A stretch of 48,338 nucleotides of DNA from assembly GCA_964569865.1 (NCBI GenBank), contig CAZMVQ010000007.1:1-48338 (forward strand), written 5' to 3'. The stretch comes from DROE01 sp964569865. Lineage in GTDB: Bacteria > Pseudomonadota > Alphaproteobacteria > Rhizobiales > Devosiaceae. The notes beneath the pieces are model-generated. The model was not told the origin of the DNA. It was given only the letters and a program-made list of their open reading frames with translations, and made no database searches. Position numbers and translations under genes: made by a program. This document shows positions 8,372 through 17,080 of this stretch, piece by piece. The first letter of the stretch is position 1. The number at the start of each line of letters is the position of its first letter.

Positions 8372-9010
8372 CTATTCCTTCACAACAGCATTAACTGCCA
8401 CACGAGCAGTCTTGATGCTGACTTTACCGGTAAGTTTTCCAACCAGTGCAACCGCAGTTTCAGCGGCGATCTGCTCTACATTGCTCAATGCGTCAGTTTT
8501 AGTTTTTAAAATCCGCGTTTCTGCTGAAGCAATTTGCCTTGCAAGATCAGCTTCAACTTCACGGCGTTTTTCGTCCATTTGCGACTTGATTTTATTGCGG
8601 GTTTCATCCGCGATGCCGTGGGATTTCGCCCGCGCGTCAGCTAGTTCTTCTTTATAGGTTTCAATGGCCTGATCAGTTTTTTGCCGCAAACGTTCGGCTT
8701 CAGCCAGATCCCCTTCAATGCGATCGCGACGCACTTCAAGAATTTCACCAATTCTTGGCAGCGCAACTTTGCTCATTATTATATATAAAATGCCAAAAGT
8801 CAGAGCCAGCCAGAATAACTGCGCTCCAAATGTTGTTGAATCAAATGGGGGAAACACAGAATCTTCTGCGCCATATGGATCAGCCTGCGTTTCAGCATAG
8901 GTATCAGCTTTTGACTCGGTATCAACTACTTCGCCATTTTCCACAACTATGGTGGGGTCATCTGCATTTTCACCAACAATATCAGTGTCTGTCAGCGTGT
9001 CGCTCGCCAT
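8372..9010 (-). CDS. ATP synthase F0 subunit b' (divergent b)
   Basis: Second, divergent stalk subunit (212 residues), as found in alphaproteobacteria, cyanobacteria and plastids, where b and b' form a heterodimer. It has an acidic, low-complexity N-terminal extension (about residues 1-55, many Asp/Glu/Thr), then FWLALTFGILYIIMSKVALPRI as the membrane helix and a long coiled coil. Strong Shine-Dalgarno GAGGT before the ATG. It is separated from the c-subunit gene by a 162-base spacer with a long hairpin. Confidence 0.93.
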   Translation of the reverse strand: MASDTLTDTDIVGENADDPTIVVENGEVVDTESKADTYAETQADPYGAEDSVFPPFDSTTFGAQLFWLALTFGILYIIMSKVALPRIGEILEVRRDRIEGDLAEAERLRQKTDQAIETYKEELADARAKSHGIADETRNKIKSQMDEKRREVEADLARQIASAETRILKTKTDALSNVEQIAAETAVALVGKLTGKVSIKTARVAVNAVVKE

Positions 9011-9102
9011 TTTATCTACCTCGTTTGCTTAAACCTTTACACAAAATCCGTTTTAGAACGATAGGGACTGCTCTAGAAAGCTCTATCTTGAGATTGTGTG
9101 TG

Positions 9103-9135
9103 TCCGGGCCAGTGTGAAAATCATACTGGCCCGGA
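9103..9135 (-). promoter_or_regulatory. Long GC-rich hairpin between atpE and the b' gene
   Basis: A 14-bp stem (9103-9116 with 9122-9135, one G-T wobble) around a 5-base loop, core CCGGGCCAGT/ACTGGCCCGG. Read along the minus strand it follows the c-subunit stop by about 37 bases and has no T-run after it, so it is not a normal intrinsic terminator. It more likely slows 3' decay or partially attenuates, raising atpE mRNA over that of the stalk genes. Confidence 0.6.
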
Positions 9136-9172
9136 GAGCTTTGATTTTACCTGATGGATAAATTCGTAGAAT

Positions 9173-9397
9173 TTATGCAAACAGGATCATGAAGGCAATA
9201 ACCAGAGAGAAGATGCCGAGCGCTTCTGTCACAGCAAAACCAAAAATCAGGTTTGAAAACTGGCTGGCCGCTGCTGCCGGGTTGCGGATTGCAGCTGAAA
9301 GATAGTTACCAAAGATGATGCCCACACCGACACCGGCTCCACCCATGCCAATAGTTGCAATGCCCGCACCAATGAGTCTTGCTGCCTCAGTTTCCAT
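9173..9397 (-). CDS. atpE: ATP synthase F0 subunit c
   Basis: Proteolipid of the rotor ring, 74 residues: two transmembrane helices joined by a polar loop with RNPAAA. Helix 1 is glycine-rich (GIATIGMGGAGVGVGIIFG), as required for ring packing. Helix 2 carries the proton-binding carboxylate Glu58 in FAVTEALGIFS; no sodium-type ligand set is apparent. The start is fixed by an AAGGAGAG Shine-Dalgarno just upstream; longer in-frame starts add non-conserved sequence overlapping the end of atpB. Confidence 0.96.
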   Translation of the reverse strand: METEAARLIGAGIATIGMGGAGVGVGIIFGNYLSAAIRNPAAAASQFSNLIFGFAVTEALGIFSLVIAFMILFA

Positions 9398-9464
9398 TTT
9401 TTCTCTCCTTGAGATAATTGTTAAATAATTTGATGGTTGAAAATACTGGTAACTGCGTTTCTCG

Positions 9465-10235
9465 CTAGTGACCAGGATGAATTGCATCGTTTAGATAGAT
9501 GCATGTGAGAACGGCAAACACGAATGCCTGCAATGCCGAGACTAAAAACTCCAGCCCGGTAAGAGCGACCGCCATGACAAAAGGTAAAACTGAACCCACC
9601 ATCCCCAATGCCCCAAGCGCGCTCAAAGAAACCACGAACCCGGCAAATACCTTAAGAACGATATGCCCGGCCAATATGTTTCCAAACAGTCGAAGAGAAA
9701 GGCTAAGAGGCCTTGAAAGGAATGAGAGCACTTCGATTGGAACAACAATAAACAGGATCGGCAAAGGAATCCCCGAAGGAACAAAAAGCTTTAAGAACCC
9801 GAAGCCATGCTTCCAGACGCCATAAAAAATCACCACGCCCATCACCAGCAATGCCAATGCGGCGGTTATGATGATCTGGCTGGTCACCGCAAAGAAATAG
9901 GGGTACATGCCCCACATGTTGGCAACAAAGATAAATGCGAACAGTGAAAATACCAGAGGAAAAAATTTCATGCCCTCAGAGCCAGCGGAAGATCGCACCA
10001 TATTGGCAATGAATTCGTATGACATTTCCGAAACCAGCTGCAAGCGCGATGGAACAAGTCCGCGGCCACGAGTTGAAAGTATCATATAGGTGACAATAAA
10101 GCCGACGGTCAAAACCATAAACAGGGCAGAATTGGTAAAAACCAGATCTACACCGTTAGCGCCACTTTCGTCCGCTCCGACTGTGCCAAAGGAAAACAGG
10201 GTTTTAATCTCGAATTGAGAGATAGGATCTGCCAA
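9465..10235 (-). CDS. atpB: ATP synthase F0 subunit a
   Basis: Membrane stator subunit forming the proton half-channels, 256 residues with five to six transmembrane helices. The essential arginine is in LSLSLRLFGNILAGH, and the last helices hold EFLVSALQAFVFAVLTCIYLNDAIHPGH. The start is apparently a TTG, giving MADPISQFEI, which is the expected N-terminus in related bacteria; the nearest purine-rich AGAGAGG is somewhat distant. Gap to atpI is 23 bases, to atpE 67. Confidence 0.95.
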   Translation of the reverse strand: MADPISQFEIKTLFSFGTVGADESGANGVDLVFTNSALFMVLTVGFIVTYMILSTRGRGLVPSRLQLVSEMSYEFIANMVRSSAGSEGMKFFPLVFSLFAFIFVANMWGMYPYFFAVTSQIIITAALALLVMGVVIFYGVWKHGFGFLKLFVPSGIPLPILFIVVPIEVLSFLSRPLSLSLRLFGNILAGHIVLKVFAGFVVSLSALGALGMVGSVLPFVMAVALTGLEFLVSALQAFVFAVLTCIYLNDAIHPGH

Positions 10236-10258
10236 TTTATAAAAGCCTCTCTAGCTTC

Positions 10259-10648
10259 TTAATAGTCATCATCATCGTCATCTACCGGCACCAGTTTATC
10301 CGGGTCCGGCTTGGGCGCTGCTGCATTCATTTCAGCTGCCGCCCGTGACACATTCAGCACCCCCGCTGCGAACCCCAGCAACATCAACACGATCATAAAA
10401 ATCGGCTGCGTGCCAAAAATGGTGTCCAGAGCATATCCAAGAGCTGTCGCAACAATTATTGCCGCTACGAATTCCGATGCCATCCTGAGTGCTCGCCCCG
10501 CCCCCGTCATTTCGTTTTGACGCATGGCAGAGGCCGCAGCAATCCCGGGTCGTTCGGATCTGGCTTGCCGGATTTTTTCCCCCAACTCACCAGTTTCCGA
10601 TCCATTCGAGCCTGATTTTGACTGTTTCGTACTTTTGAAATCAGCCAT
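10259..10648 (-). CDS. atpI: ATP synthase protein I (AtpI)
   Basis: First gene of the F0 operon, 129 residues: a basic, disordered N-terminus rich in Ser/Lys, two transmembrane helices (around ASEFVAAIIVATALGYALDTIF and IFMIVLMLLGFAAGVLNV), and an acidic tail ending in consecutive Asp and Tyr. AtpI proteins help assemble the c-ring but are not part of the final enzyme. Preceded by AGGGG as ribosome binding site. Confidence 0.9.
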   Translation of the reverse strand: MADFKSTKQSKSGSNGSETGELGEKIRQARSERPGIAAASAMRQNEMTGAGRALRMASEFVAAIIVATALGYALDTIFGTQPIFMIVLMLLGFAAGVLNVSRAAAEMNAAAPKPDPDKLVPVDDDDDDY

Positions 10649-10708
10649 TCAGAACCCCTAATTGATCAGCTCTATTGTCCTTTTGAGGTGCCCCCTAAAG
10701 TCGGCGGA

Positions 10709-10737
10709 ACCATAGTGTCAGTGATTAGCGGTGTCAA
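10709..10737 (-). promoter_or_regulatory. Consensus-like promoter of the atp F0 operon
   Basis: On the minus strand a perfect TTGACA (10732-10737) is followed 17 bases later by TATGGT (10709-10714). The predicted start leaves a leader of about 55 bases before atpI. It lies in the smc-atpI spacer, so the operon is not dependent on read-through from smc. Confidence 0.8.
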
Positions 10738-10843
10738 GCAGACTTATAGCTCCGTAACGCATTGATTTTTATCAACAAAATCGAAAAACTTTTTTAGTAT
10801 GACCGGGTTTGTCGGTTGCGATTGTAAGAGTCGGCAACAAGCC

Positions 10844-13800
10844 CTATCCGACCTCTTGCACAGCCTGGGCAGTTGCAAGGTCCACGGACACCAATTGGCT
10901 TACCCCTCTTTCGGCCATAGTTACGCCAAAAAGCCTGTCCACCCGGGCCATGGTTATCGGATTGTGGGTAATTACCAAAAATCTGGTTTGTGTGCGTGAA
11001 CACATGGAATCAAGAAGGTTGCAAAAGCGCTCAACATTGGCATCGTCCAGAGGCGCATCCACTTCATCAAGAACACAAATCGGGGCCGGATTGGTCAGGA
11101 ACACCGCAAAAATCAATGCCAGAGCGGTCAACGCTTGTTCACCACCCGAAAGTAGCGAGAGGGTTTGGGTTTTTTTGCCGGGCGGGCAGGCCAGAATTTC
11201 CAAACCGGCCTCCAAAGGATCATCGCTTTCAATAAATGTCAGTTCGGCACTGCCTCCATTGAACAGGGATGTGAACAGTTCACGAAAATGAGCGTTTACC
11301 TTATCGAACGCTTCGTTCAGCCTCGCGCGTCCCTCTTTGTTTAAACTGGATATTCCGGTGCGCAGCTTGGAAATGGCGGTAATCAGATCGTCCCGATCAT
11401 TGACCATTGTGGTTAGTTTTTCTGCAACTTCTTGCATTTCTTTTTCAGCTGAAAGATTTACCCCGCCAAGGCGCTCCCGTTCAGATTTTAACCGTTCGAC
11501 CTTTTTTTCCGTTTGATTGGCATCAGGCAAAGGATCCTGAGCCTTTATTGCAGCTGCTTCTGCAGTTTGTTCTGCCTTGATTCCCAACGCCTCTTGAACA
11601 ATCTGCTCGATTTGCTGGCGCTGCCCCATCAAACCTTTCAACCGCTCATCGATTCGGGCCAGTTCGGTACTTACCTCACTAAACGCCTTTGTTGCTTCCC
11701 GGCTTGCCCGGTCCGCTTCACGATGAATGGTTTGGGCTTTGCTCAAATTGTCAGAAGCATGATTGTGTTGACGGGTTGCCTCCTCCAACTGATCGTCCAG
11801 TTCATTTCGCTTGTTGGCATTGTCATCCGGTGTTTTGGCAAGTGTAATTAGTTGTTCGCCAATTTGCTCAAAACGCTTTCCAAGCGTTTCCAACTGCTCT
11901 TGCGCGCCTTTTTGTCTTCTTAGCCAGCTTTGCATTTCTGTCTGCAACTGTTTAAGTCGCGCTTCTCGCATTTGTGCTGAGTTTTCGAAATTTCCAAGGG
12001 CCAGTTTTGCTGATTGGCTTTTCATACTGGCAGCTGCCAGTTCTTCCTCAGCGGCATTGGCCCGCTGTTGAGCATCATCTTGGCTGTCTGCATCACTTAG
12101 ATCGTTTTTTGCATCCAGATAAATTTCTTCTGTTTCTTTAAGGCTAAAAGCCAATCTTATTCTGGCTTCTTCCAGTGCACTTTGGCGTGTTACCAAATCC
12201 CCCACAGATTTTTTGGCTCTATCCAGCTTTTCCTGAGCCTGGGATAGCTGGCGTTGAGCGTTTCGCCATGCTTCACGCTGCATTTTTACTTCATTTTGAC
12301 AGATGGATAATTGTGATTTTTGTTCACTGATCCCATCCCTTAGCAGGCTTAAACTTTTGCGCTCCCGGCTGATTTCCACATCCAGATCCGCCAATCTGTT
12401 GCGCTGGGAAAGGCGCTGGGCGGCCGGACTTGGTGCATCTGCCTTGATTACCAGACCGTCCCATCGCCATAAATCGCCCTCTTTCGTTACCAACCGTTGG
12501 CCCGGGCGCAATTGATCCATGAGCTTGGCGCCATTTTCAGCGCTGACAATTCCCACTTGTTTCAGACTGCGTTGCAATATTTCTGTGCCACTTACAAAGT
12601 TTGACAGAGGAATGGCCTCATCTGGCAGCTTGGGATCGTCTTTGCCGCTCGCCGGTTCCCTCCAGTAGATGGGAGCGCCATTGTCGCAGGGCGCTTCAAG
12701 GTCATCACCAAGCGTAACACCCAAGGCAATTTCATACCCCGGATTCACCTTGAGTTCGTCAACGATTGCAGGCCAAAGCCCGTTATCTTCGATATTTAGC
12801 ACCCTTGCCAGTGTTTCAGCTTCACTTTCCAGCCTGTGCAATTGCCCTTCAAGTTCCCTTAGGTCCGGCTCGCTTTCGCTCAGGTCAGATTGAGCCTGTC
12901 TGGATAGTTTTTCCGCTTCAAGCGTTCCCGCCTCTGCTTTGCTTGACAGGGTTTTTGCCAATGCCATCTCTTCTTGGCATTGCACAATTACCTTGTCACC
13001 ATCAAGCTCATCGCTTACGTTTTTCGCTTCGTTTTTAACATCTTCGATTTGAATTTTCAGCTTTTCCATACGCGCTTTTGCGTCCTGCATAGAGCGTTCA
13101 GCCTGAGAGCGGTGCGCACGCAATTGCGCCAGAAATTCTGTGGTCTGGCGCGCATTGTTTTGTGCTTCTTGCAACAAATATTGTTGTTTGTCAGCCTCTT
13201 CTTTGGCAACTTGGGCAGCTTCATATTGCCCTTCATTCTGCTTGAGAAGGTCACTTCTTTCCCCCTCATAACCCGCCAGCAATTGCTGGCTTTCTTCAAC
13301 GAGATCTTTTTCCCTATCCATATCGTTGGCAATTTGCTTTTGCCTGTTTTCAAGATCGGTTTGCAAATTGCCTGCTTTTTTGATCTCCAGTTCCAACTGC
13401 TCACGCAGAATTTTTAAGCGTTGAACAATAGCGCCCTTTTTTGCTTCTTCTTCACGTAATGGCTGCTGTGATTGATCTGACTTTTCAAGAGATAAATTGG
13501 CTTTATGCTCATTGTGCTTGGCGTCAGCTAAGGCAGAAATCATCTGCCCTTGTTTGGCTTCTGCCTCTTTTTGTGCGATTCTGGCTGATACCCAGCGCAC
13601 ATGATAAAGAGCTGCTTCGGCTTTTCTAATATGCCCTGAAATATTGCGATAACGCACTGCCAGTCTGGCCTGACGTTTCAAGCCATCCAGTTGCCCTTCA
13701 ACCTGCGCGATAATGTCATCCACTCGCTCCAGATTGTTTTCGGCCCCCCTTAAGCGCAGTTCCGCTTCGTGCCGCCGTGAATAAAGCCCCGAAATGCCCG

Positions 13801-14302
13801 CCGCCTCTTCCAGCAGGGCGCGCCGCTTTACCGGCTTTGCGGAAATCAACTCACCAATCTGGCCCTGACGAACCAAAGCCGGGGAGTGGGCACCTGTTGA
13901 AGCATCAGCGAATAATAATTGCACGTCACGGGCGCGCACGTCTCGCCCGTTGACCTTATAGACCGAACCGTTTTCTCTCTCGATCCGTCGGGTGACTTCT
14001 AAAACATCAGAATCATTGAGGCCGGATGGCGCAGTGCGATCAGAATTATCCAGCACCAGCGTCACTTCGGCAGAATTGCGACCGGGCCGGTTTTTGGAGC
14101 CGGAAAAAATAACATCATCCATACCGGAGGCGCGCATGGCTTTATAGGAGCTTTCCCCCATTACCCAGCGCATTGCTTCCATCAGATTGGATTTGCCGCA
14201 CCCGTTAGGTCCGACAACTCCCGTCAATCCCGGCTCCAGATGCAAATCAACCGGATCGCAAAAACTCTTGAATCCGTGCAGTTTCAGGCGTTGAAATTTC
14301 AT
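10844..14302 (-). CDS. smc: Chromosome segregation protein SMC
   Basis: Structural maintenance of chromosomes ATPase, 1152 residues, usual bacterial length. It forms a dimer that with ScpA/ScpB compacts and organises the chromosome. Walker A is GPNGCGKS at residues 31-38; a first coiled-coil arm follows to about residue 490; a globular hinge lies near 500-630 (LWPAIVDEL, ALGVTLGDDLEAP); the second arm returns to a C-terminal head with the signature LSGGEQALTALAL and Walker B ICVLDEVDAPLDD. scpA and scpB are not in this window. The dsbA-like gene lies 31 bases upstream, in the same direction. Confidence 0.97.
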   Translation of the reverse strand: MKFQRLKLHGFKSFCDPVDLHLEPGLTGVVGPNGCGKSNLMEAMRWVMGESSYKAMRASGMDDVIFSGSKNRPGRNSAEVTLVLDNSDRTAPSGLNDSDVLEVTRRIERENGSVYKVNGRDVRARDVQLLFADASTGAHSPALVRQGQIGELISAKPVKRRALLEEAAGISGLYSRRHEAELRLRGAENNLERVDDIIAQVEGQLDGLKRQARLAVRYRNISGHIRKAEAALYHVRWVSARIAQKEAEAKQGQMISALADAKHNEHKANLSLEKSDQSQQPLREEEAKKGAIVQRLKILREQLELEIKKAGNLQTDLENRQKQIANDMDREKDLVEESQQLLAGYEGERSDLLKQNEGQYEAAQVAKEEADKQQYLLQEAQNNARQTTEFLAQLRAHRSQAERSMQDAKARMEKLKIQIEDVKNEAKNVSDELDGDKVIVQCQEEMALAKTLSSKAEAGTLEAEKLSRQAQSDLSESEPDLRELEGQLHRLESEAETLARVLNIEDNGLWPAIVDELKVNPGYEIALGVTLGDDLEAPCDNGAPIYWREPASGKDDPKLPDEAIPLSNFVSGTEILQRSLKQVGIVSAENGAKLMDQLRPGQRLVTKEGDLWRWDGLVIKADAPSPAAQRLSQRNRLADLDVEISRERKSLSLLRDGISEQKSQLSICQNEVKMQREAWRNAQRQLSQAQEKLDRAKKSVGDLVTRQSALEEARIRLAFSLKETEEIYLDAKNDLSDADSQDDAQQRANAAEEELAAASMKSQSAKLALGNFENSAQMREARLKQLQTEMQSWLRRQKGAQEQLETLGKRFEQIGEQLITLAKTPDDNANKRNELDDQLEEATRQHNHASDNLSKAQTIHREADRASREATKAFSEVSTELARIDERLKGLMGQRQQIEQIVQEALGIKAEQTAEAAAIKAQDPLPDANQTEKKVERLKSERERLGGVNLSAEKEMQEVAEKLTTMVNDRDDLITAISKLRTGISSLNKEGRARLNEAFDKVNAHFRELFTSLFNGGSAELTFIESDDPLEAGLEILACPPGKKTQTLSLLSGGEQALTALALIFAVFLTNPAPICVLDEVDAPLDDANVERFCNLLDSMCSRTQTRFLVITHNPITMARVDRLFGVTMAERGVSQLVSVDLATAQAVQEVG

Positions 14303-14333
14303 TCAGCACCCTCTTCCAAAAACGAAATAGGAA

Positions 14334-15011
14334 TTACCCCAGCAGTGGATTGATTTCCGCTGCCATCTCTTGAAGGGTTTTGTTTCCTGAAAGCATTTTG
14401 CCATTGATATAAAATGTTGGAGTTCCGGTTAATCCAAATTCCTCAAGCGCTTGATCACGCGTTAGCTCCAAAGCAGCGAAAAGCTCCTGATTCGTCAAGG
14501 CGTTTTCAAAGCTTTCCTCAGTAAATCCAAGTTCAAGGGCTACTGCCAACATGGCATCGCGCGGGGTTTCAGAGCGTGACCATATATGTTGAGAGCCGAA
14601 ATAGGTGTTGAGCACATTGTGGTACATATCTTCGCCAGCCACATCTGAGAGCATAAATACCACCGCATCAAGCACATTGCGGGCAAACGGGCGCACAATA
14701 AACTTTGCTTTTCCGCTATCTACAAAGTCAGTCTTGAATTGCGGATAGGTGTCGTTGTGAAACGCTGCACAAAACGGACAGGTGGGTGAAGTATATTCAA
14801 TTACGGTTACGGCTGCATCTTCAGATCCCAAAATTGCCCGGTCGCTCCAGCCCTTTGGCGACATCAAAGATTGTATAGTAAAATCAACCGGAGCACGGGC
14901 CGCACCACGCGATGCAGCATCATGTCCAGCGGTAGCCTTTGCAACTCCCAAAAAACTGCTTGTGGATGCTGCTGCTGTAAGAATCATGGCATTTCTGCGG
15001 GTAATGTTCAT
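14334..15011 (-). CDS. DsbA-family thiol:disulfide oxidoreductase
   Basis: Exported thioredoxin-fold protein, 225 residues. The N-terminus reads ITRRNAMILTAAAS, with a twin arginine and a hydrophobic stretch, compatible with Tat or Sec export. The active site is CPFC (Cys78, Cys81) in TSPTCPFCAAFH, and the cis-proline loop is TGTPTFYING near the C-terminus. It belongs to the DsbA/BdbD-like group (Thioredoxin_4) that introduces disulfides in the periplasm. Good Shine-Dalgarno (TGGAGAAA) before the ATG. The DUF721-dsbA-smc order is common in Hyphomicrobiales. Confidence 0.92.
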   Translation of the reverse strand: MNITRRNAMILTAAASTSSFLGVAKATAGHDAASRGAARAPVDFTIQSLMSPKGWSDRAILGSEDAAVTVIEYTSPTCPFCAAFHNDTYPQFKTDFVDSGKAKFIVRPFARNVLDAVVFMLSDVAGEDMYHNVLNTYFGSQHIWSRSETPRDAMLAVALELGFTEESFENALTNQELFAALELTRDQALEEFGLTGTPTFYINGKMLSGNKTLQEMAAEINPLLG

Positions 15012-15122
15012 TCTGTTTCTCCAGATTTACAATTTCAATTGTATTTGCAGCTAAATAGCGCAGCAAATAAGGCGAGGAGGCATGAAATAAGGCGATTTAT
15101 GCAGATTGTTTTTGCGGGGCGC

Positions 15123-15659
15123 CTATTTTTGTTTGTTTTTGTTGAACAATCCCTGACCAAGTTCGCGCAACGCCTGTTTTAGTTCGCTGTCTTCAACCCC
15201 TTGAACCAGTTTTTCTATCTTGCCGTTAGCTTCAGGGGTCATATTCATTTGCCCGTCGCTTCGCCCCCCATTGTTCGGGTCTGTGGCGTTTTGATCTGGA
15301 AACGGCTGGTTGGAAAGCTTAATTGTCTGCACCAGTACATAGCCAAAATAACGATTTACTGCTTCGGTTATGCGTTCGTGATCGTGGCTTAGAGCCATTC
15401 TTTCGCCTTCGATGCAGCGAAGATATAACAAGGCTCCATCAGAACCTGCCTTGTTGCGAGGCCACTTCAAGCGGTCTGGAATGGTGGTGCGGTTATAAGG
15501 GGGAGGGGCGATAACCTTCCAGTTCTCCAAAATATCCCGACTGGCAAAACCGCGTTTTTTTAGCGCCGGGTCAATAAGTTTACCCACCAGCTCCCCAACG
15601 CCTTTGGCGCGTCCGCCTCTTTTTGTTTTGATGTTTTTCGTGCTTGTCGGGTTTTTCAA
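15123..15659 (-). CDS. DUF721 family protein (DciA-like)
   Basis: 178 residues with a basic N-terminus and a conserved region around VGKLIDPALKKRGFASRDILENWKVIAP, typical of DUF721, whose member DciA loads or regulates the replicative helicase DnaB in bacteria lacking DnaC. The C-terminal third is polar and probably flexible. An 111-base spacer to dsbA contains two copies of an 11-base direct repeat. Assignment to the family is solid; the helicase-loading role here is by analogy. Confidence 0.85.
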   Translation of the reverse strand: MKNPTSTKNIKTKRGGRAKGVGELVGKLIDPALKKRGFASRDILENWKVIAPPPYNRTTIPDRLKWPRNKAGSDGALLYLRCIEGERMALSHDHERITEAVNRYFGYVLVQTIKLSNQPFPDQNATDPNNGGRSDGQMNMTPEANGKIEKLVQGVEDSELKQALRELGQGLFNKNKQK

Positions 15660-15757
15660 TTGCTATTGCTTTAATTGGAATGTTGGATTGAGTATATTTT
15701 AGTCAATCCGGCAATTTAGGCAATCATAATTGAAAATATTCCCGAGGTTGAGAAATT

Positions 15758-16894
15758 TTAGGCGCATAACCGTTTCATTTCAGCGCGTATATCGGCCCTG
15801 AAATCATCGATTGATTTTAGGCGGCCTCCATCCATAACATGCCAATATGTCCAGCCATTGCACGAGGGAGCATTTTGCACCAACGCTCCGACCTTATGGA
15901 TTGAGCCTTGATGTTCGCCGCAAATTAACGATCCATCGACCCGCACAATTGCGACATGTTTTTTCTTGGTGTCAAACAGTTTTGTACCCGGTTGCACCAA
16001 TCCTTGCTCAACAAGTGAGCCAAAGGCCACTCTTGGTGCTGATCGTTTGGGTTCTGCGGTCTTTAGAGCCTTTTCGTCATGGGGGCGAATATCGGCAATC
16101 CGTTTTAGCGCGGCATTAACATAAACACTTTCTCTTTCAATTCCGATGAAATGGCGTCCAAGTTTTTTTGCAACAGCGCCGGTTGTTCCAGTACCAAAAA
16201 ACGGGTCTAAAACTACGTCCCCCGGCTTTGTGGTGGCATTGATAATTCGATACAACAAGGCCTCTGGTTTTTGCGTGGGATGAACTTTTTTATTGTTTTC
16301 ATCCTTTAGGCGCTCTGCGCCAGTACACAAGGGAAACAACCAGTCAGAGCGCATTTGAACGTCGTCATTGGAGAGTTTTAGCGCTTCATAATTAAATGTA
16401 ACCTTGGATTTTTGTTCTTTTGCAGCCCAGATCAATGTTTCATGGGCGTTGGTGAAGCGCGTGCCGCGAAAATTTGGCATCGGATTGTTTTTGCGCCAGA
16501 TCACATCATTTAGCATCCAGAAATCAAGGTCCTGCAAAATAGCCCCGACCCGAAAAATATTGTGATAGGAACCAATGACCCAGATGGCTCCATTGGGTTT
16601 TAGTATCCGGCGCGCCGCTTTCATCCAGTCATTGGTGAAGCGATCATAATGGGCAAAACTATCAAACTGGTCCCAGTGATCATCCACCGCATCAACTTTG
16701 CTCTGATCCGGTCTGGTCAGACCCTGTTCCAATTGCAGATTATATGGCGGGTCAGCGAAAACCAAATCAACCGAAGCGGCGGGCAACGAGTTCATACGTT
16801 CAACGCACTCACCCACAAGAATAGTGTCGATCGGCAGATGTTCATCTGCTTTTTGGCCGTTCTGATGGCCGTTTACTCGCTCTGTACGCAACAT
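15758..16894 (-). CDS. ccrM: CcrM-type adenine-N6 DNA methyltransferase (GANTC)
   Basis: Cell-cycle-regulated orphan methyltransferase, 378 residues. The catalytic motif DPPY (residues 48-51, ADPPYNLQL) precedes the AdoMet-binding motif DPFFGTGTTG (about residue 230), the order of beta-class enzymes. The C-terminal region (from about residue 290: FGSLVEQGLVQPGTKLFD, then GSIHKVGALVQNAPSCNGWTYW) is the RAMA-type DNA-recognition domain found in CcrM proteins. No restriction endonuclease gene is adjacent, as expected. CcrM methylates GANTC and in alphaproteobacteria couples methylation to the cell cycle. Upstream sequence contains CtrA-like and GANTC sites. Confidence 0.95.
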   Translation of the reverse strand: MLRTERVNGHQNGQKADEHLPIDTILVGECVERMNSLPAASVDLVFADPPYNLQLEQGLTRPDQSKVDAVDDHWDQFDSFAHYDRFTNDWMKAARRILKPNGAIWVIGSYHNIFRVGAILQDLDFWMLNDVIWRKNNPMPNFRGTRFTNAHETLIWAAKEQKSKVTFNYEALKLSNDDVQMRSDWLFPLCTGAERLKDENNKKVHPTQKPEALLYRIINATTKPGDVVLDPFFGTGTTGAVAKKLGRHFIGIERESVYVNAALKRIADIRPHDEKALKTAEPKRSAPRVAFGSLVEQGLVQPGTKLFDTKKKHVAIVRVDGSLICGEHQGSIHKVGALVQNAPSCNGWTYWHVMDGGRLKSIDDFRADIRAEMKRLCA

Positions 16895-16947
16895 AAATAC
16901 TCAACCCTGACGCAAAACTACTGATTTGGATCTAAAACTAATCAGCT

Positions 16948-16993
16948 GAATCTAAGTGAACAGGGTTAATGGCGGGATAAGCCCTATGGTTAA
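16948..16993 (-). promoter_or_regulatory. Candidate CtrA and GANTC sites upstream of ccrM
   Basis: On the minus strand TTAACCAT (16986-16993) matches the CtrA half-site seen in alphaproteobacteria, and a second ATTAACC lies at 16964-16970. A GANTC methylation site (GATTC on the minus strand) is at 16948-16952. All lie within about 100 bases upstream of the ccrM start. In Caulobacter the ccrM promoter is CtrA-activated and carries GANTC sites. The sites also lie upstream of the divergent MerR gene. Confidence 0.45.
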
Positions 16994-17080
16994 TCAAAGG
17001 TAAAACCGGCCCCAAGCAACATATTGCAAAATTTTGGAAGAAGGCGTAATACCTCTAAAGACTATAGCTATGGAGTGATT

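Noticed and set aside
11513..13417. Several plus-strand open frames within the smc region
   Set aside because: They are complementary-strand shadows of the smc coiled-coil coding sequence, with no recognisable domains or ribosome sites.
17050..17080. MerR operator dyad near ACCTCTAAAG
   Set aside because: The two arms match at only a few positions and overlap the ribosome site, so it does not meet the usual 19-20 bp spacer pattern.
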